Source of the DNA: an uncultured Opitutales bacterium
GTDB taxonomy: Bacteria; Verrucomicrobiota; Verrucomicrobiia; Opitutales; Intestinicryptomonadaceae
DNA length: 64,000 nucleotides
Direction of reading: 5' to 3'
Assembly: GCA_934613645.1 (NCBI GenBank)
Contig: CAKTTC010000001.1
Span: forward strand, 1-64,000
Part shown: in pieces, positions 33,672 to 43,069 of the stretch
How the letters are laid out: the number at the start of each line of letters is the position of its first letter
Numbering within the stretch: the first letter of the stretch is position 1
Position numbers and translations under genes: made by a program
Notes under the pieces: model-generated
Seen by the model: the letters and a program-made list of their open reading frames with translations, nothing else
Database searches by the model: none
What the model was told of the DNA's origin: nothing

Positions 33672-33811
33672 TGTTGCGAAGTTATCCCGCGTTTTTGCGC
33701 GCAAGTCCATCAAAAAGCACCGCCGCAAGTGCATTCGGCAAATTTAATGTTTTGACTTTTGTTCGGCGGAATGATTAGGTCGTTATCTTTAAACGAATTG
33801 GAGAAAAAGAG

Positions 33812-35257
33812 ATGTTGTTGTTTTTTACAGGAATGTTGCTTCTTGCTGCGGGGTATTTCACCTACGGGAAGTTTGTGGAAAAAGTGCTCGCGCCCGACGG
33901 CAGGGACACTCCCGCCAAGACCAAGTTCGACGGGGTTGACTACGTTGCGCTTCCGCACTGGAAGAATATGCTAATTCAGCTGCTTAACATTGCGGGCGTA
34001 GGCCCCGTTATCGGCGTGATTATAGGCATAAAATTCGGCGAGCTTGTTTTTCTGATAATTCCGCTTGGCAACATAATTGCGGGCGCAACGCACGACTTCA
34101 TTTCGGGAATGATGTCGATTCGCGGCGGCGGCGCAAATTTGCCGACGCTCATAAAGCAGAATCTCGGCGGCGCGTATTCTAAATTTTTTTCGGTTTTCTC
34201 CATATTTTTGCTGCTGCTTGTTGTGGCGGTTTTCATAAACATTCCCGCCAATTTGTTCGACAAAATGCTTCCGCAGGCGCAGCTTTTCTGGTGGGCTGTG
34301 GGGGTAATTTTCCTCTACTACGTTCTCGCCACGCTTTTTGCAATAGACAAAATCATTGGCAGACTCTACCCGTTTTTCGGGGCAATGCTTGTTTTGGGCA
34401 CGCTCGCGATTTTCGTTTCAATGGTCTACATGATGTTTACCGATACTTCGCTGCTCACGCCCACGGCGGGGTTCAAGTCGGTTCAGTGGTCGGCGGAAAA
34501 CTCGCACCCGCTTGTTCCGCTTTTGTTTGTCACGATTGCCTGCGGGATAATTTCGGGCTTCCACGCAACGCAGTCGCCGATTATTGCGCGCACGATGAAG
34601 TCGGAACGCGAGGCTAAAAGCTCCTTCTACGGAATGATGGTTGTGGAGGGTTTTATTGCAATGATTTGGGCGGCGGCGGCAATGGCCGTCTATAACAAAA
34701 TGCCCGAGATGTTCGACAAAAACCCCAACGACGTTCTCCTTGCAATTACGCGCTTTTTTCTGGGCGACTATGTGAGCGTTTTGACGGTTCTTGCCGTGAT
34801 GGTTTTGGCGATAACTTCGGGCGATACCGCAATGCGCAGCATCCGCCTGAGCTTTGCCGAGATGTTTTCCATTCCGCAGAAAACGCTTTCCAAGCGCATT
34901 CTTGTGTGTTTGCCGTTCATGATTATTGTGGCGGCGTTGCTGGGGTGGTCGCAGGCCGACGCGCAAAGCTTCAACAATTTGTGGAACTACTTTGCTTGGG
35001 GCAATCAGGTTTTGGCGGCGTCGACGCTCTACGCGGGCGCGGTTTGGCTTTTCGGGCGGTCGAAAAACGGCTTTGTGGCTCTCGTTCCCGCGGTGTTTAT
35101 GTGTTTTATAGTCCTCAACTATATTTTGTGGATTTCGCCGAAGCACGGCGGGCCCGTCGGGTTCGGGCTTGATTTGGACGTAGCCTACTACGCAGCGGGC
35201 GCGCTTACGCTGGCTATTACTTTCGCCGTTTGCATGCGCGCACGCGGCTTGAAATAA
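33812..35257 (+). CDS. Carbon starvation CstA-family transporter
   Basis: 481 residues with about 14 helices and a good ribosome site (GGAG 10 bases before ATG). CstA features: VLAPDGRDTPAKTKFDGVDY, NIAGVGPVIGVIIG, LGNIIAGATHDFISGMMS, GFHATQSPIIARTMKSE and FAWGNQVLAASTLY. Members import peptides or pyruvate. This is the shorter form compared with the E. coli protein (about 700 residues). It is divergent from the crcB pair and ends in a terminator shared with the RND pump gene. Confidence 0.9.
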   Translation: MLLFFTGMLLLAAGYFTYGKFVEKVLAPDGRDTPAKTKFDGVDYVALPHWKNMLIQLLNIAGVGPVIGVIIGIKFGELVFLIIPLGNIIAGATHDFISGMMSIRGGGANLPTLIKQNLGGAYSKFFSVFSIFLLLLVVAVFINIPANLFDKMLPQAQLFWWAVGVIFLYYVLATLFAIDKIIGRLYPFFGAMLVLGTLAIFVSMVYMMFTDTSLLTPTAGFKSVQWSAENSHPLVPLLFVTIACGIISGFHATQSPIIARTMKSEREAKSSFYGMMVVEGFIAMIWAAAAMAVYNKMPEMFDKNPNDVLLAITRFFLGDYVSVLTVLAVMVLAITSGDTAMRSIRLSFAEMFSIPQKTLSKRILVCLPFMIIVAALLGWSQADAQSFNNLWNYFAWGNQVLAASTLYAGAVWLFGRSKNGFVALVPAVFMCFIVLNYILWISPKHGGPVGFGLDLDVAYYAAGALTLAITFAVCMRARGLK

Positions 35258-35305
35258 ACGGCCGAGCGCGGGAGGCGGCGTGGCTGAAGTCGAATTTCTT
35301 CCGCA

Positions 35306-35341
35306 GAAAAAAAGGGCGTCCCGTTTGGAACGCCTTTTTTG
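35306..35341. terminator. Shared terminator between cstA-like and RND pump genes
   Basis: AAAAAAAGGGCGT pairs with ACGCCTTTTTT (one bulged G) around a CCCGTTTGGA loop. A/T-runs on both sides allow function on either strand for the convergent genes. Confidence 0.75.
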
Positions 35342-35375
35342 TTTTTGCAGGGGCTGTTTTGCCGATTGCCGCGCG

Positions 35376-38300
35376 CTACTTTACAAGCTTGGGTTTGCCG
35401 AAGAGTCGGCGTATCGAGTAGTAGAACACGGGCGTCATTATGCAGCCCAGAATTGTCACTCCCAACATTCCGAAGAGCACGCACGTTCCGAGCGGCTGGC
35501 GCAGTTCGCACCCCGGGCCCGTTGCATACGCAAGCGGCACGACGCCCAGAATGAACGCCATAGACGTCATTACAATCGGGCGCAGACGCTGCTTGGCGGC
35601 GGTTTCCACGGCGGTGTAAATATCCTCGCCCTCGTCTTCGCGCTGCTTCGAGAATTCGACAATCAGAATTGCGTTTTTGCACGCAAGCCCAATCAGCACG
35701 ATGAAGCCTATTTGCGTCATCAAATTGTTGCCGAGGCTTCTGATGTTTACGCCCAGCAGGGCAAACAGCAGGACAATCGGCACAATCAGGATAATTGCAA
35801 ACGGCAGCGTCCAGCTTTCGTAGAGAGCCGCAAGAATAAGGAACACGAACAGCACGCACGTCGCGAAAATATAGATTGCAGTGTTGCCCGCCTTCTTTTC
35901 CTGATACGCCAAGTCTGTCCATTCTATATCCATGCCCGCGGGCAGGACGCGTTTGCACAACGCCTCTATCTCCCTGATTGCCTGACCCGTGCTGACGCCC
36001 TTTACCAAGTTGCCCTGAAGGGCGGCGGTCTGGTAGAGGTTGTATCGGTAGATGGCTTCGGGGCCCACGACGCGCCTGATTGAAAGCACAGAGCCGAGCG
36101 GCACGTTTTTATTTTGCGCATTTTGCACGCGCAATTTGTAGATGTCGGAAATCTGCGTGCGGCTTGTGCTTTCTGCCTGCGCCATAACGCGGTAGACGCG
36201 CCCCAAAATGTTGAAGTCGTTGACGTATACAGAGCCGAGGTTGTATTGCAGCGTCTGGAAAATCGACGTAATCGGGACGTTGAGCTTTTGCGCGCGCTCG
36301 CGGTCGATGTCGAGAAACAGCTGCGGATTGCGCGCCTTGTAGTGGGCAAACGCGCTCGAAACAATCGGCATTTTGTCGATTTCCTCCGCAAGCAGGTTTA
36401 TGTATTTGTCAACCGCGTCCGTTCCCAAGCCTACCTTGTCCTGCAGGTAGAACTTGAAGTCCGCGCCAGAGCCGATTCCGGGGACAGACGCGGGCGTCAT
36501 TACGTTCGTCTGTGCCTCCATTACGTTTTCAAGAAGCAGAACGCGCGCCTGCTCCATAATGCTTTCCATGCTCTGTCCGAGCTTGTCGCGCTGGTGGCGG
36601 TTTTCAAGGCGCATTGTAACGTCGCCCGTTTTGTTTGAGTTTGTAGTGCACACAACCTGACGAACCCCCGGAATGCCCGAAAGCAGCTTGTCGATTTTCT
36701 CCATAACCTTGTCGGTTCTCTCGAACGACGCGCTCGGGGGCATTTTGATTGCCGCCTTGACAATGCCTCTGTCCTGCTTGGGAATAAAGCCCGTGGGGGT
36801 TAGCACGAACGTTTCGTAGGTGCAGTATAAAATTCCGCAGTAAAGAAGCAGCATAATTGCCGCAAAGCGCAGGAAGCCGCGCACGGCCTTGCCGTAGATG
36901 TGCGAAGTCCAGTCAAAACAGGCGTTAAATCCCCTGAAGAAAAGCCCCAGAGTGCAGTCGTAGAGCTTGTGCAAAAGCGATTTGCTCTCCGCGTGCTTGT
37001 GGTCTTTAAGCAGCAGCGCGCACAGCGCGGGCGTGAGCGTGAGCGACACCAGCCCCGAAATCATTGTGGAGGCCGCTATCGTTATTGCGAACTGCCTGTA
37101 GAACTGTCCCGAAATCCCGCTCAAGAACGCCGTCGGCAAAAACGCCGCGCTCAAAACAAGCACGATTGCCACAAGCGCGCCCTGAATTTCGCTCATGGAA
37201 ACTTCGGTTGCTTTTACAACGTCGAAGCCGCGCCGCATGTTTCGTTCGACGTTTTCGACCACCACAATGGCGTCGTCAACTACAATGCCGATTGCCAGCA
37301 CAAGCCCGAACAGCGTCAGGTTGTTTATCGTGAACCCGAACGCATACATGACCGCGAACGTTCCCACAAGCGAGACGGGAATTGCAAACAGCGGAATCAA
37401 CGCCGCGCGCATATTCTGCATGAAAAGCATAATAACGGCAACGACCAATATGACGGCCTCGAAAATTGTTCTGTAAACGGCGTCGATTGACTCGAGCGTG
37501 TATTCGGTAGTGTCGTAGCCTACAACGCAGTCAACCCCCGGGGGGAACGACTTTTTCATCTCCGCCACGGTCTCCTTGATTTGCCGCGCCGACTCCAACG
37601 CGTTCGTGTCGGGCAGCTGATACGCCGCCAACGCCACAGACTTCTGCCCGTTCAGGCGCGATTCGGTATCGTAGTTGTATGAGCCAAGCTCGATTCGCGC
37701 AATGTCCTTAAGCTTTATGATTTTGCCGTCGGGCATAAATTTTACAATCACGTTTTCGAACTCCTCCTTTGTCTGGAGGCGTCCGCGCGCGTTGATGAGC
37801 AGCTCGTAGGCTGCTCCCGTTTGAAGCGGCGGAGCATTCAGGCGACCCGCCGCCACCTGCTTGTTCTGCTCCTGAATGGCGTTTACAACCTGCACGGGCG
37901 AAAGGTCGAGAGCCTCGAGTCGGTCGGGCTGCATCCAGATTCGCATACTGTATTCGCGCGCGCCGAAGATTGAAAATTCGCTCACGCCGTATACGCGGGC
38001 AAGTTTGTCCTGCATTTGCGTGATGGCGTAGTTCGACAAATACACTTTGTCGCGCGAGCCGTCGGGCGAAATGAGGTTGATTGACATAATGAAGTCAGTC
38101 GAACGCTTTTTCACGGTAACGCCCATATCCCTGATTTCCTTCGGCAGGCGCGACGTGGCTTGGTTTACCTTGTTCTGCACAAGCACCTGTGCCATATCGA
38201 CGTTCGTTCCCGTTTCGAAATAAATCTGGATTGACCAACTGCCGTTTGCGTTCGCCGAACTGAACATGTAAATCATATTCTCCACGCCGTTAAGCTGCTG

Positions 38301-38504
38301 CTCGAGCGGCGCGATTGCCGTGTCCATAATGATTTGCGGCGAAGCCCCCGCGTATGAGCCGTAGACCGAAACCGACGGCGGCGCGATTGTCGGATACTGC
38401 GTAATTGACAGGTTTTTGAACGCCAAAATCCCCGAGAGAACTATCACGATTGAAATTACCGACGCGAAAATCGGGCGGTGGATAAAGAAGTGCGAAAACT
38501 TCAT
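35376..38504 (-). CDS. RND multidrug efflux permease (AcrB/MexB, HAE1 family)
   Basis: 1042 residues, typical length. FFIHRPIFASVISIVIVLSG opens the protein. IVVDDAIVVVENVERNM in helix 4 contains the paired aspartates for proton transfer, and SLTLTPALCALLL and ALYESWTLPFAIILIVPI mark conserved helices. Two large periplasmic loops (residues about 40-330 and 555-870) form porter and docking domains. It pumps drugs or bile-type amphipaths with its adaptor, encoded one base upstream. No outer-membrane factor is adjacent, so a TolC-like protein encoded elsewhere is expected. Confidence 0.96.
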   Translation of the reverse strand: MKFSHFFIHRPIFASVISIVIVLSGILAFKNLSITQYPTIAPPSVSVYGSYAGASPQIIMDTAIAPLEQQLNGVENMIYMFSSANANGSWSIQIYFETGTNVDMAQVLVQNKVNQATSRLPKEIRDMGVTVKKRSTDFIMSINLISPDGSRDKVYLSNYAITQMQDKLARVYGVSEFSIFGAREYSMRIWMQPDRLEALDLSPVQVVNAIQEQNKQVAAGRLNAPPLQTGAAYELLINARGRLQTKEEFENVIVKFMPDGKIIKLKDIARIELGSYNYDTESRLNGQKSVALAAYQLPDTNALESARQIKETVAEMKKSFPPGVDCVVGYDTTEYTLESIDAVYRTIFEAVILVVAVIMLFMQNMRAALIPLFAIPVSLVGTFAVMYAFGFTINNLTLFGLVLAIGIVVDDAIVVVENVERNMRRGFDVVKATEVSMSEIQGALVAIVLVLSAAFLPTAFLSGISGQFYRQFAITIAASTMISGLVSLTLTPALCALLLKDHKHAESKSLLHKLYDCTLGLFFRGFNACFDWTSHIYGKAVRGFLRFAAIMLLLYCGILYCTYETFVLTPTGFIPKQDRGIVKAAIKMPPSASFERTDKVMEKIDKLLSGIPGVRQVVCTTNSNKTGDVTMRLENRHQRDKLGQSMESIMEQARVLLLENVMEAQTNVMTPASVPGIGSGADFKFYLQDKVGLGTDAVDKYINLLAEEIDKMPIVSSAFAHYKARNPQLFLDIDRERAQKLNVPITSIFQTLQYNLGSVYVNDFNILGRVYRVMAQAESTSRTQISDIYKLRVQNAQNKNVPLGSVLSIRRVVGPEAIYRYNLYQTAALQGNLVKGVSTGQAIREIEALCKRVLPAGMDIEWTDLAYQEKKAGNTAIYIFATCVLFVFLILAALYESWTLPFAIILIVPIVLLFALLGVNIRSLGNNLMTQIGFIVLIGLACKNAILIVEFSKQREDEGEDIYTAVETAAKQRLRPIVMTSMAFILGVVPLAYATGPGCELRQPLGTCVLFGMLGVTILGCIMTPVFYYSIRRLFGKPKLVK

Positions 38505-38505
38505 T

Positions 38506-39633
38506 CTACTTTATCTCCTTGAAAATGGGTTCTACCGTCTTCCCGTATTCGGCGCGCTGGATTCCGTTTACCACAATGTTTTCCGTGCCGTCAAGCCCCG
38601 CGGTTATTATCAGCATATTGTTGACAAGCTCGCCGACTTCAACCACGCGGTATTCCACCTTGTTTTGGGCGTTTACAACGCGCACGAATCTGTCTACAAG
38701 GTCGGTATCGACCGCGGATTCGGGAAGGAGAATGCACTCTTGGGGGTCGCCGCCGCGCAGGAGAATGCTTGCATACATACCCGGCAGAAGCTTGCCGTCG
38801 GCGTTGTCGATGTCGGCGCGCATTCCTATGCTCGACGACTCCAGCGCGTTGTCAACATACGTGAGCTTGCCGAAGTGCGACGGCTCTTTTTCGTCCATAA
38901 GCGTGAGCTTTACGGGAGGGCCCTGCCTGTTCTTGGTGTCGATTTTCGCGAGGAGTCCGTTGTTGGTGTATTTGATTACGTCGCGTTCGCTGATGTCGAA
39001 ATACGCGTAGATTGTATCGCGCGAGACGACTGTCGCCATAAGGGTTGTAGAGGCGTTTACGAGGTTGCCTTCGTCAACCATTCTGCGGCTGACGTAGCCC
39101 GAGATGGGCGACGTGATTTTCGTGAATTCCAGATTCAGCTGGGCTTCCTGCAGCTTTGCCTTCGCGCTCATTAACAACGCCTGCTGCGAATTGACTTCGC
39201 TTTTTCGCGTTTCGAGAACCTCCTTTGAGATTGCGTTCGAAATAAACAGCTCTTCGGCGCGGCGCAGATTGTTTTTTGCAAGCTCGATTTTCGCCTCAAC
39301 TTCGCGGACTGTAGCCTTGTTTGCATCTACGACAGCCTTGAAGGGGCGGGGGTCGATTTCGAACAAAACGCTCCCCGCCTTCACGAAGTCGCCGTCTTTG
39401 AAGCGGATTTTTTCGAGATACCCCGACACGCGCGAACGGATTTCCACTGCCTTTTCGCCCTCGAGTCTCGCGGTGTATTCGTCCCAAATTTCTATCGTGC
39501 GGCGGACGGGTTTTGCAACCTCGACCTGATTGTAGACTTTTTTGGCGACGGCGTTTTCGTTTTGAAAGCAGCCCCCAAAAAGCGACGCGGCAACAGCCGC
39601 CGCGCAGGCAAAAAATACAGTTCTTCCCTTCAT
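38506..39633 (-). CDS. RND efflux periplasmic adaptor (MexA/AcrA type), lipoprotein
   Basis: 375 residues from ATG 39633. The lipobox is in AAAVAASLFGGC, giving lipid anchoring at Cys. The fold order is standard: barrel-sandwich start VEIRSRVSGYLEKI, RAxxL-type coiled coil (AKNNLRRAEELF, VLETRKSEVNSQQALLMSAK), lipoyl return LEFTKITSPISGYVSRR, and membrane-proximal beta domain. It bridges the RND pump and an outer-membrane channel. First gene of the two-gene operon. Confidence 0.95.
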   Translation of the reverse strand: MKGRTVFFACAAAVAASLFGGCFQNENAVAKKVYNQVEVAKPVRRTIEIWDEYTARLEGEKAVEIRSRVSGYLEKIRFKDGDFVKAGSVLFEIDPRPFKAVVDANKATVREVEAKIELAKNNLRRAEELFISNAISKEVLETRKSEVNSQQALLMSAKAKLQEAQLNLEFTKITSPISGYVSRRMVDEGNLVNASTTLMATVVSRDTIYAYFDISERDVIKYTNNGLLAKIDTKNRQGPPVKLTLMDEKEPSHFGKLTYVDNALESSSIGMRADIDNADGKLLPGMYASILLRGGDPQECILLPESAVDTDLVDRFVRVVNAQNKVEYRVVEVGELVNNMLIITAGLDGTENIVVNGIQRAEYGKTVEPIFKEIK

Positions 39634-39827
39634 AAATTTTTCCGTGTATAAAAGTGTTCCGCGCCGCCTCGGCGAACTGCGGCAAACAAGCCGCCAAAAC
39701 GCTCCTCCCGCCAATCGACGCTTCTGAAATAGTCAAAATTTTTTTGCAAAAAATCAACTATTTTTGCAGCTTTTTTTCGCGGAAATTTTTAATTGACAAA
39801 ATTCCGATATAAAACGATTTTTATTTT

Positions 39828-41063
39828 ATGAAAAAGCTTATTGTTGTTGTTGCGGCATCTCTCGGCTTTTGCGCCGCCGCGTTCGCGTTTGACTCCGCCT
39901 TTTGGAGCGACATTCAAAAATTTCCCGTCCCCAAATACCGTTTTGACGGCGCGGGCGAAAACACAAAGGCTCTAAAACTCTACTTTGAGGGCGAAAAGCT
40001 CGGCGGCAAACCCACGGAAGTTTTCGCCTACTACTGCACGCCCTCTATTTTAAAGGGCGGCGCGCCCGACAAAAACCTGCCCGCGGTTGTTTGTGTGCAC
40101 GGCGGCGGCGGACGCGCGTTTGCCAAGTGGGTTGAACTGTGGGCGGCGCGCGGCTACGCGGCAATAGCCATTGACTGGCGCGGCAACGGCGCAGACCCGC
40201 TTTACGAAAAAATCACGCCCGAACTGCGCAAAAAAGTTTCGGCATACAGGCTGGAAAGCAGAAAGCATCTCGAAAACGGCGGGCCCGAGCACACTCCCGA
40301 AACGGTGTCGCTTGCGGACAAAAAGGCGGAAAATCAGGCGTGGGCGTATTTTGCCGTCGGCGCGATTGTCCGCGCGCATTCGCTGATTCGCTCTTTCCCC
40401 GAGGTTGACGCGGAAAGGACGGCGATTACGGGAATCAGCTGGGGCGGATTTTTGACGTGCCTTACTTCGGGCATTGACGGCAGATTCAAGGCGGCAGTGC
40501 CCGTCTACGGCTGCGGCTTCATTTTCGAAAAAACCGACTGCTTCGATTGGAGCGGCTTCACGGGCGCGGGGACGGACTCGCAAAAACGCTGGATTGAACT
40601 GTTCGACCCGTCGAAATCGCTCGAGATTGAAACAGTGCCGATGTTGTTTGTAAATTCGCCGAAAGACCCGTATTACCCGCTTTCAATTTGGACGAAATCC
40701 GCAAAGCTCGCAAAGGCGCAGGCGTTGCTTGTTTCCACATTGGGGCACTCGCACGGGCAGGGGTGGGGCGTGCCCGAAATAGAAAAATTCATTTCCTCAA
40801 AACTCAACAAAACTGCGCCGCTGCCCGAAATCGGGGAAATTGAGCGCAACGGAAACATTGTTTCATGCAATATCGGCGACGCCCGAAAAGCCGAACTTTT
40901 CTTTACCGACGCCGAGGGCGAAAGTTCGAGCAAATACAAATGGCAGTCGATTCCCATGAAAATAGACGGCAAAACGGCAAGCATTGAATTGCCAAAAGAC
41001 GCGAAGATTTTCTACATCACCGCCACCGATTCTCGCGGCAACCGCATTTCCTCTTTCTTATAA
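39828..41063 (+). CDS. Exported acetyl-esterase-like alpha/beta hydrolase
   Basis: 411 residues with a signal peptide (KKLIVVVAASLGFCAAAFA). The alpha/beta hydrolase core is clear: AVVCVHGGGGRAFAKWVELW (oxyanion strand), IAIDWRGNG, nucleophile elbow GISWGGFLTCLTSG (Ser near residue 206), acid PKDPYYP and catalytic HSHGQGWGVPE. A C-terminal 80-residue beta extension (RNGNIVSCNIGDARKAELFF) may bind carbohydrate. The pattern resembles acetyl-xylan esterase and PhoPQ-type families without a decisive signature. Near CE15 and GH127 functions, a polysaccharide deacetylase role is likely. Followed by repeat cluster 2. Confidence 0.7.
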   Translation: MKKLIVVVAASLGFCAAAFAFDSAFWSDIQKFPVPKYRFDGAGENTKALKLYFEGEKLGGKPTEVFAYYCTPSILKGGAPDKNLPAVVCVHGGGGRAFAKWVELWAARGYAAIAIDWRGNGADPLYEKITPELRKKVSAYRLESRKHLENGGPEHTPETVSLADKKAENQAWAYFAVGAIVRAHSLIRSFPEVDAERTAITGISWGGFLTCLTSGIDGRFKAAVPVYGCGFIFEKTDCFDWSGFTGAGTDSQKRWIELFDPSKSLEIETVPMLFVNSPKDPYYPLSIWTKSAKLAKAQALLVSTLGHSHGQGWGVPEIEKFISSKLNKTAPLPEIGEIERNGNIVSCNIGDARKAELFFTDAEGESSSKYKWQSIPMKIDGKTASIELPKDAKIFYITATDSRGNRISSFL

Positions 41064-41081
41064 TTCTTTTATAATTTTTTT

Positions 41082-41428
41082 ATAATTCCGAAAGTGGCGG
41101 CGATTGCCGTAGGCAATACGCCTTTGTTCACAGATTAAAGTTTTAGGAGGTTATAATTCTGAAAGAGGTGGCGATTGCCGCAGGCAATGCGCCTTTATTC
41201 ACAGATTAAAGTTTTTTACCACTCTGAAAGAGGCGGCGATTGCCGCAGGCAATACGCCTTTGTTCACAGATTAAAGTTTGTGTTATTTTAATACGAAAGA
41301 GGGGATTTGGTATATCCAAATCCCCTCAAACTTTGACTAAAATCAAAGGCGGATTGGCTGTGTTTAGGAATACTAAACTTTAACCAATAAGCGAAGGCAT
41401 ATCGGCTGCGCCGATTGCCGCCCCTTTA
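41082..41428 (+). repeat. REP-like hairpin repeat cluster 2 (three direct, one variant, two inverted units)
   Basis: Direct copies carry GAAAG-GGYGGCGATTGCC, hairpin ATTGCCGYAGGCAAT (41103-41117, 41174-41188, 41239-41253), RCGCCTTTRTTCACAGATTAAAGTTT. A variant has a 12-bp stem at 41299-41327 (GGGGATTTGG, loop TATAT, CCAAATCCCC). Two inverted copies follow: a truncated one from 41328 (AAACTTTGACTAAAATCAAAGGCG) split here as AAACTTTGACT then AAAGGCGGATTGGC, and one at 41374-41428 with ATCGGCTGCGCCGAT. The cluster lies between the convergent hydrolase and leuC genes. Confidence 0.88.
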
Positions 41429-41443
41429 GAAGTCATAAAAAAT

Positions 41444-42838
41444 TTAGGAGTCATAAAAAATGTGGCCGTGAACCGCAGCTGTGGCAACCATTAGGGGACT
41501 CATCAGAATGGTTCTTCCCGTGGGGCTGCCTTGGCGACCCTTGAAGTTGCGGTTCGAAGTGGAGGCACAAACCTGATTGCCTACGAGCTTGTCGGGATTC
41601 ATAGCCAGACACATTGAACACCCCGCATTTCTCCATTCAAAACCCGCTTCGGTGAAGATTTTGTCCAAACCTTTCGCGCGTGCGAGTTTGTCTACAATCT
41701 GCGATCCGGGGACTGCGAGCGCCTTGACGTTTGCGGCAACCTTCTTGCCTTTCAGATACGCGGCGGCTTCCTCGAAGTCGGAGAGACGGCCGTTGGTGCA
41801 AGAGCCGATGAACGCAACGTCGATTTTCGTGCCCATGATGGGCGTGTCGGGCTGTAAGCCCATGTAGGCGAGGGCGTCGGCGGCGTCCTTGCGCTGTGTT
41901 TCGTCGGCGATGGCGGCGGGGTTGGGAATGTTTTCGGTCACGAAAATTGCCTGCGAGGGATTGACTCCCCATGTGACAGTGGGCAGAATTTCCGAGCCGT
42001 CAAATTCTACAACGTCGTCGTATTGGCAGCCTTCGTCCGAAGCCATTGTTTTCCAGTATTCTACCGCCTTGTCGAAGTCTGCGCCTTTGGGGGCGTAGGG
42101 GCGACCGCGGAGGTAGTCGAAAGTTTTTTGGTCGGGGTTGATGTAGCCAATGCGCGCGCCGCCTTCGATTGCCATGTTGCAGACAGTCATTCTGCCTTCC
42201 ATAGACATGTCGTCGAAAACCTGCCCGCCGAATTCGTAGGCGTAGCCGATGCCGCCGTTGACGCCGAGCTTGCGGATAATGTGCAACGCTACGTCCTTGG
42301 GATACACGCCCTTGCGGAGCTTGCCGTTGACGTTCACGCGGCGGACTTTGAGCTTTTTAAACGAGAGCGTCTGCGTTGCCAAAACGTTGCGGACTTGGCT
42401 TGTGCCGATACCGAAGGCGATTGCCCCGAACGCGCCGTGCGTTGCCGTGTGGGAGTCGCCGCAGGCAACAGTCATTCCGGGGTGGATAAGCCCCTGTTCG
42501 GGGGCTACAATGTGGATTACGCCCTGCGAGCCCGTGTTGACGTCGAAGAAAGTTATGCCGTTGTCTTTACAGTTTTTGCGAAGCTCCGTGAGCATTTCGT
42601 ATGCGGTTGCGTCCTTGTAGGGTTCGGAGCGGTCGTCGGTGGGAATGATGTGGTCGACAGTCGCGAAAGTGCGCTGCGGATATTTAACCTTGAGCTTGAG
42701 CGTGCGCAACATTCCGAACGCCTGCGGGCTTGTTACTTCGTGCAGAAGATGCGTGCCCACAAGCAACTGCGTAGAGCCGTCGGGCAACTGGCGGACGGCG
42801 TGTTTTTGCCATACTTTTTCGAATAGAGTTTGTTTCAT
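41444..42838 (-). CDS. leuC: 3-isopropylmalate dehydratase large subunit
   Basis: 464 residues from ATG 42838. Aconitase-fold features: VDHIIPTDDRSEPYK, the GVIHIVAPEQGLIHPGMTVACGDSHTATHG block, Fe-S ligands in FIGSCTNGRLSDFEEA and in WRNAGCSMCLAMNPD, and ASTSNRNFKGRQG near the end. It isomerises isopropylmalate in leucine synthesis. The small subunit leuD is not adjacent; the gene is followed only by the repeat cluster. No leucine leader peptide was seen upstream. Confidence 0.95.
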   Translation of the reverse strand: MKQTLFEKVWQKHAVRQLPDGSTQLLVGTHLLHEVTSPQAFGMLRTLKLKVKYPQRTFATVDHIIPTDDRSEPYKDATAYEMLTELRKNCKDNGITFFDVNTGSQGVIHIVAPEQGLIHPGMTVACGDSHTATHGAFGAIAFGIGTSQVRNVLATQTLSFKKLKVRRVNVNGKLRKGVYPKDVALHIIRKLGVNGGIGYAYEFGGQVFDDMSMEGRMTVCNMAIEGGARIGYINPDQKTFDYLRGRPYAPKGADFDKAVEYWKTMASDEGCQYDDVVEFDGSEILPTVTWGVNPSQAIFVTENIPNPAAIADETQRKDAADALAYMGLQPDTPIMGTKIDVAFIGSCTNGRLSDFEEAAAYLKGKKVAANVKALAVPGSQIVDKLARAKGLDKIFTEAGFEWRNAGCSMCLAMNPDKLVGNQVCASTSNRNFKGRQGSPTGRTILMSPLMVATAAVHGHIFYDS

Positions 42839-42978
42839 ATTTGTGATTTCCAAACGCGTCATTACCGACGCGGGGTTGTTGTTTTTCTTTCTTTTGCGGG
42901 CGAAATTCCCGACGCCTTCCGAAACGCACGCCGAGCCGCGCGCTAATTTTCCGCCGCCTGAAACTGTCCGCAAGAGTT

Positions 42979-42996
42979 TCCCGAGCGCGCTCGGGA
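42979..42996. promoter_or_regulatory. 18-bp perfect palindrome upstream of leuC
   Basis: TCCCGAGCGCGCTCGGGA reads identically on both strands, 141 bases upstream of the leuC ATG and just after the yebC terminator. It could be an operator or a hairpin; no T-run follows it. Confidence 0.4.
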
Positions 42997-43009
42997 GCGT
43001 AGGGTTTAA

Positions 43010-43046
43010 AACAAAGGGGCAACGGTTTGTCCGATTGCCTCCCTTG
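43010..43046 (-). terminator. Probable terminator of yebC
   Basis: On the minus strand an interrupted stem (AAGGG-GGCAA-CGG against CCG-TTGCC-CCTTT) with an ACAAA loop is followed by GTTTT, about 25 bases after the yebC stop. Confidence 0.6.
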
Positions 43047-43069
43047 TAAATTGTAGACTGGACGAAAAA

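Noticed and set aside
33672..33811. Fluoride riboswitch before the crcB pair
   Set aside because: No segment fits the crcB-motif consensus pairing and conserved loops by eye.
35280..36083. 267-codon plus-strand frame opposite the RND permease
   Set aside because: It is antisense to a well-conserved gene and has the His/Arg/Asn-rich look of a shadow.
42839..42973. N-terminal extension of leuC
   Set aside because: The 45 extra codons are low-quality; the ATG at 42838 matches the family start.
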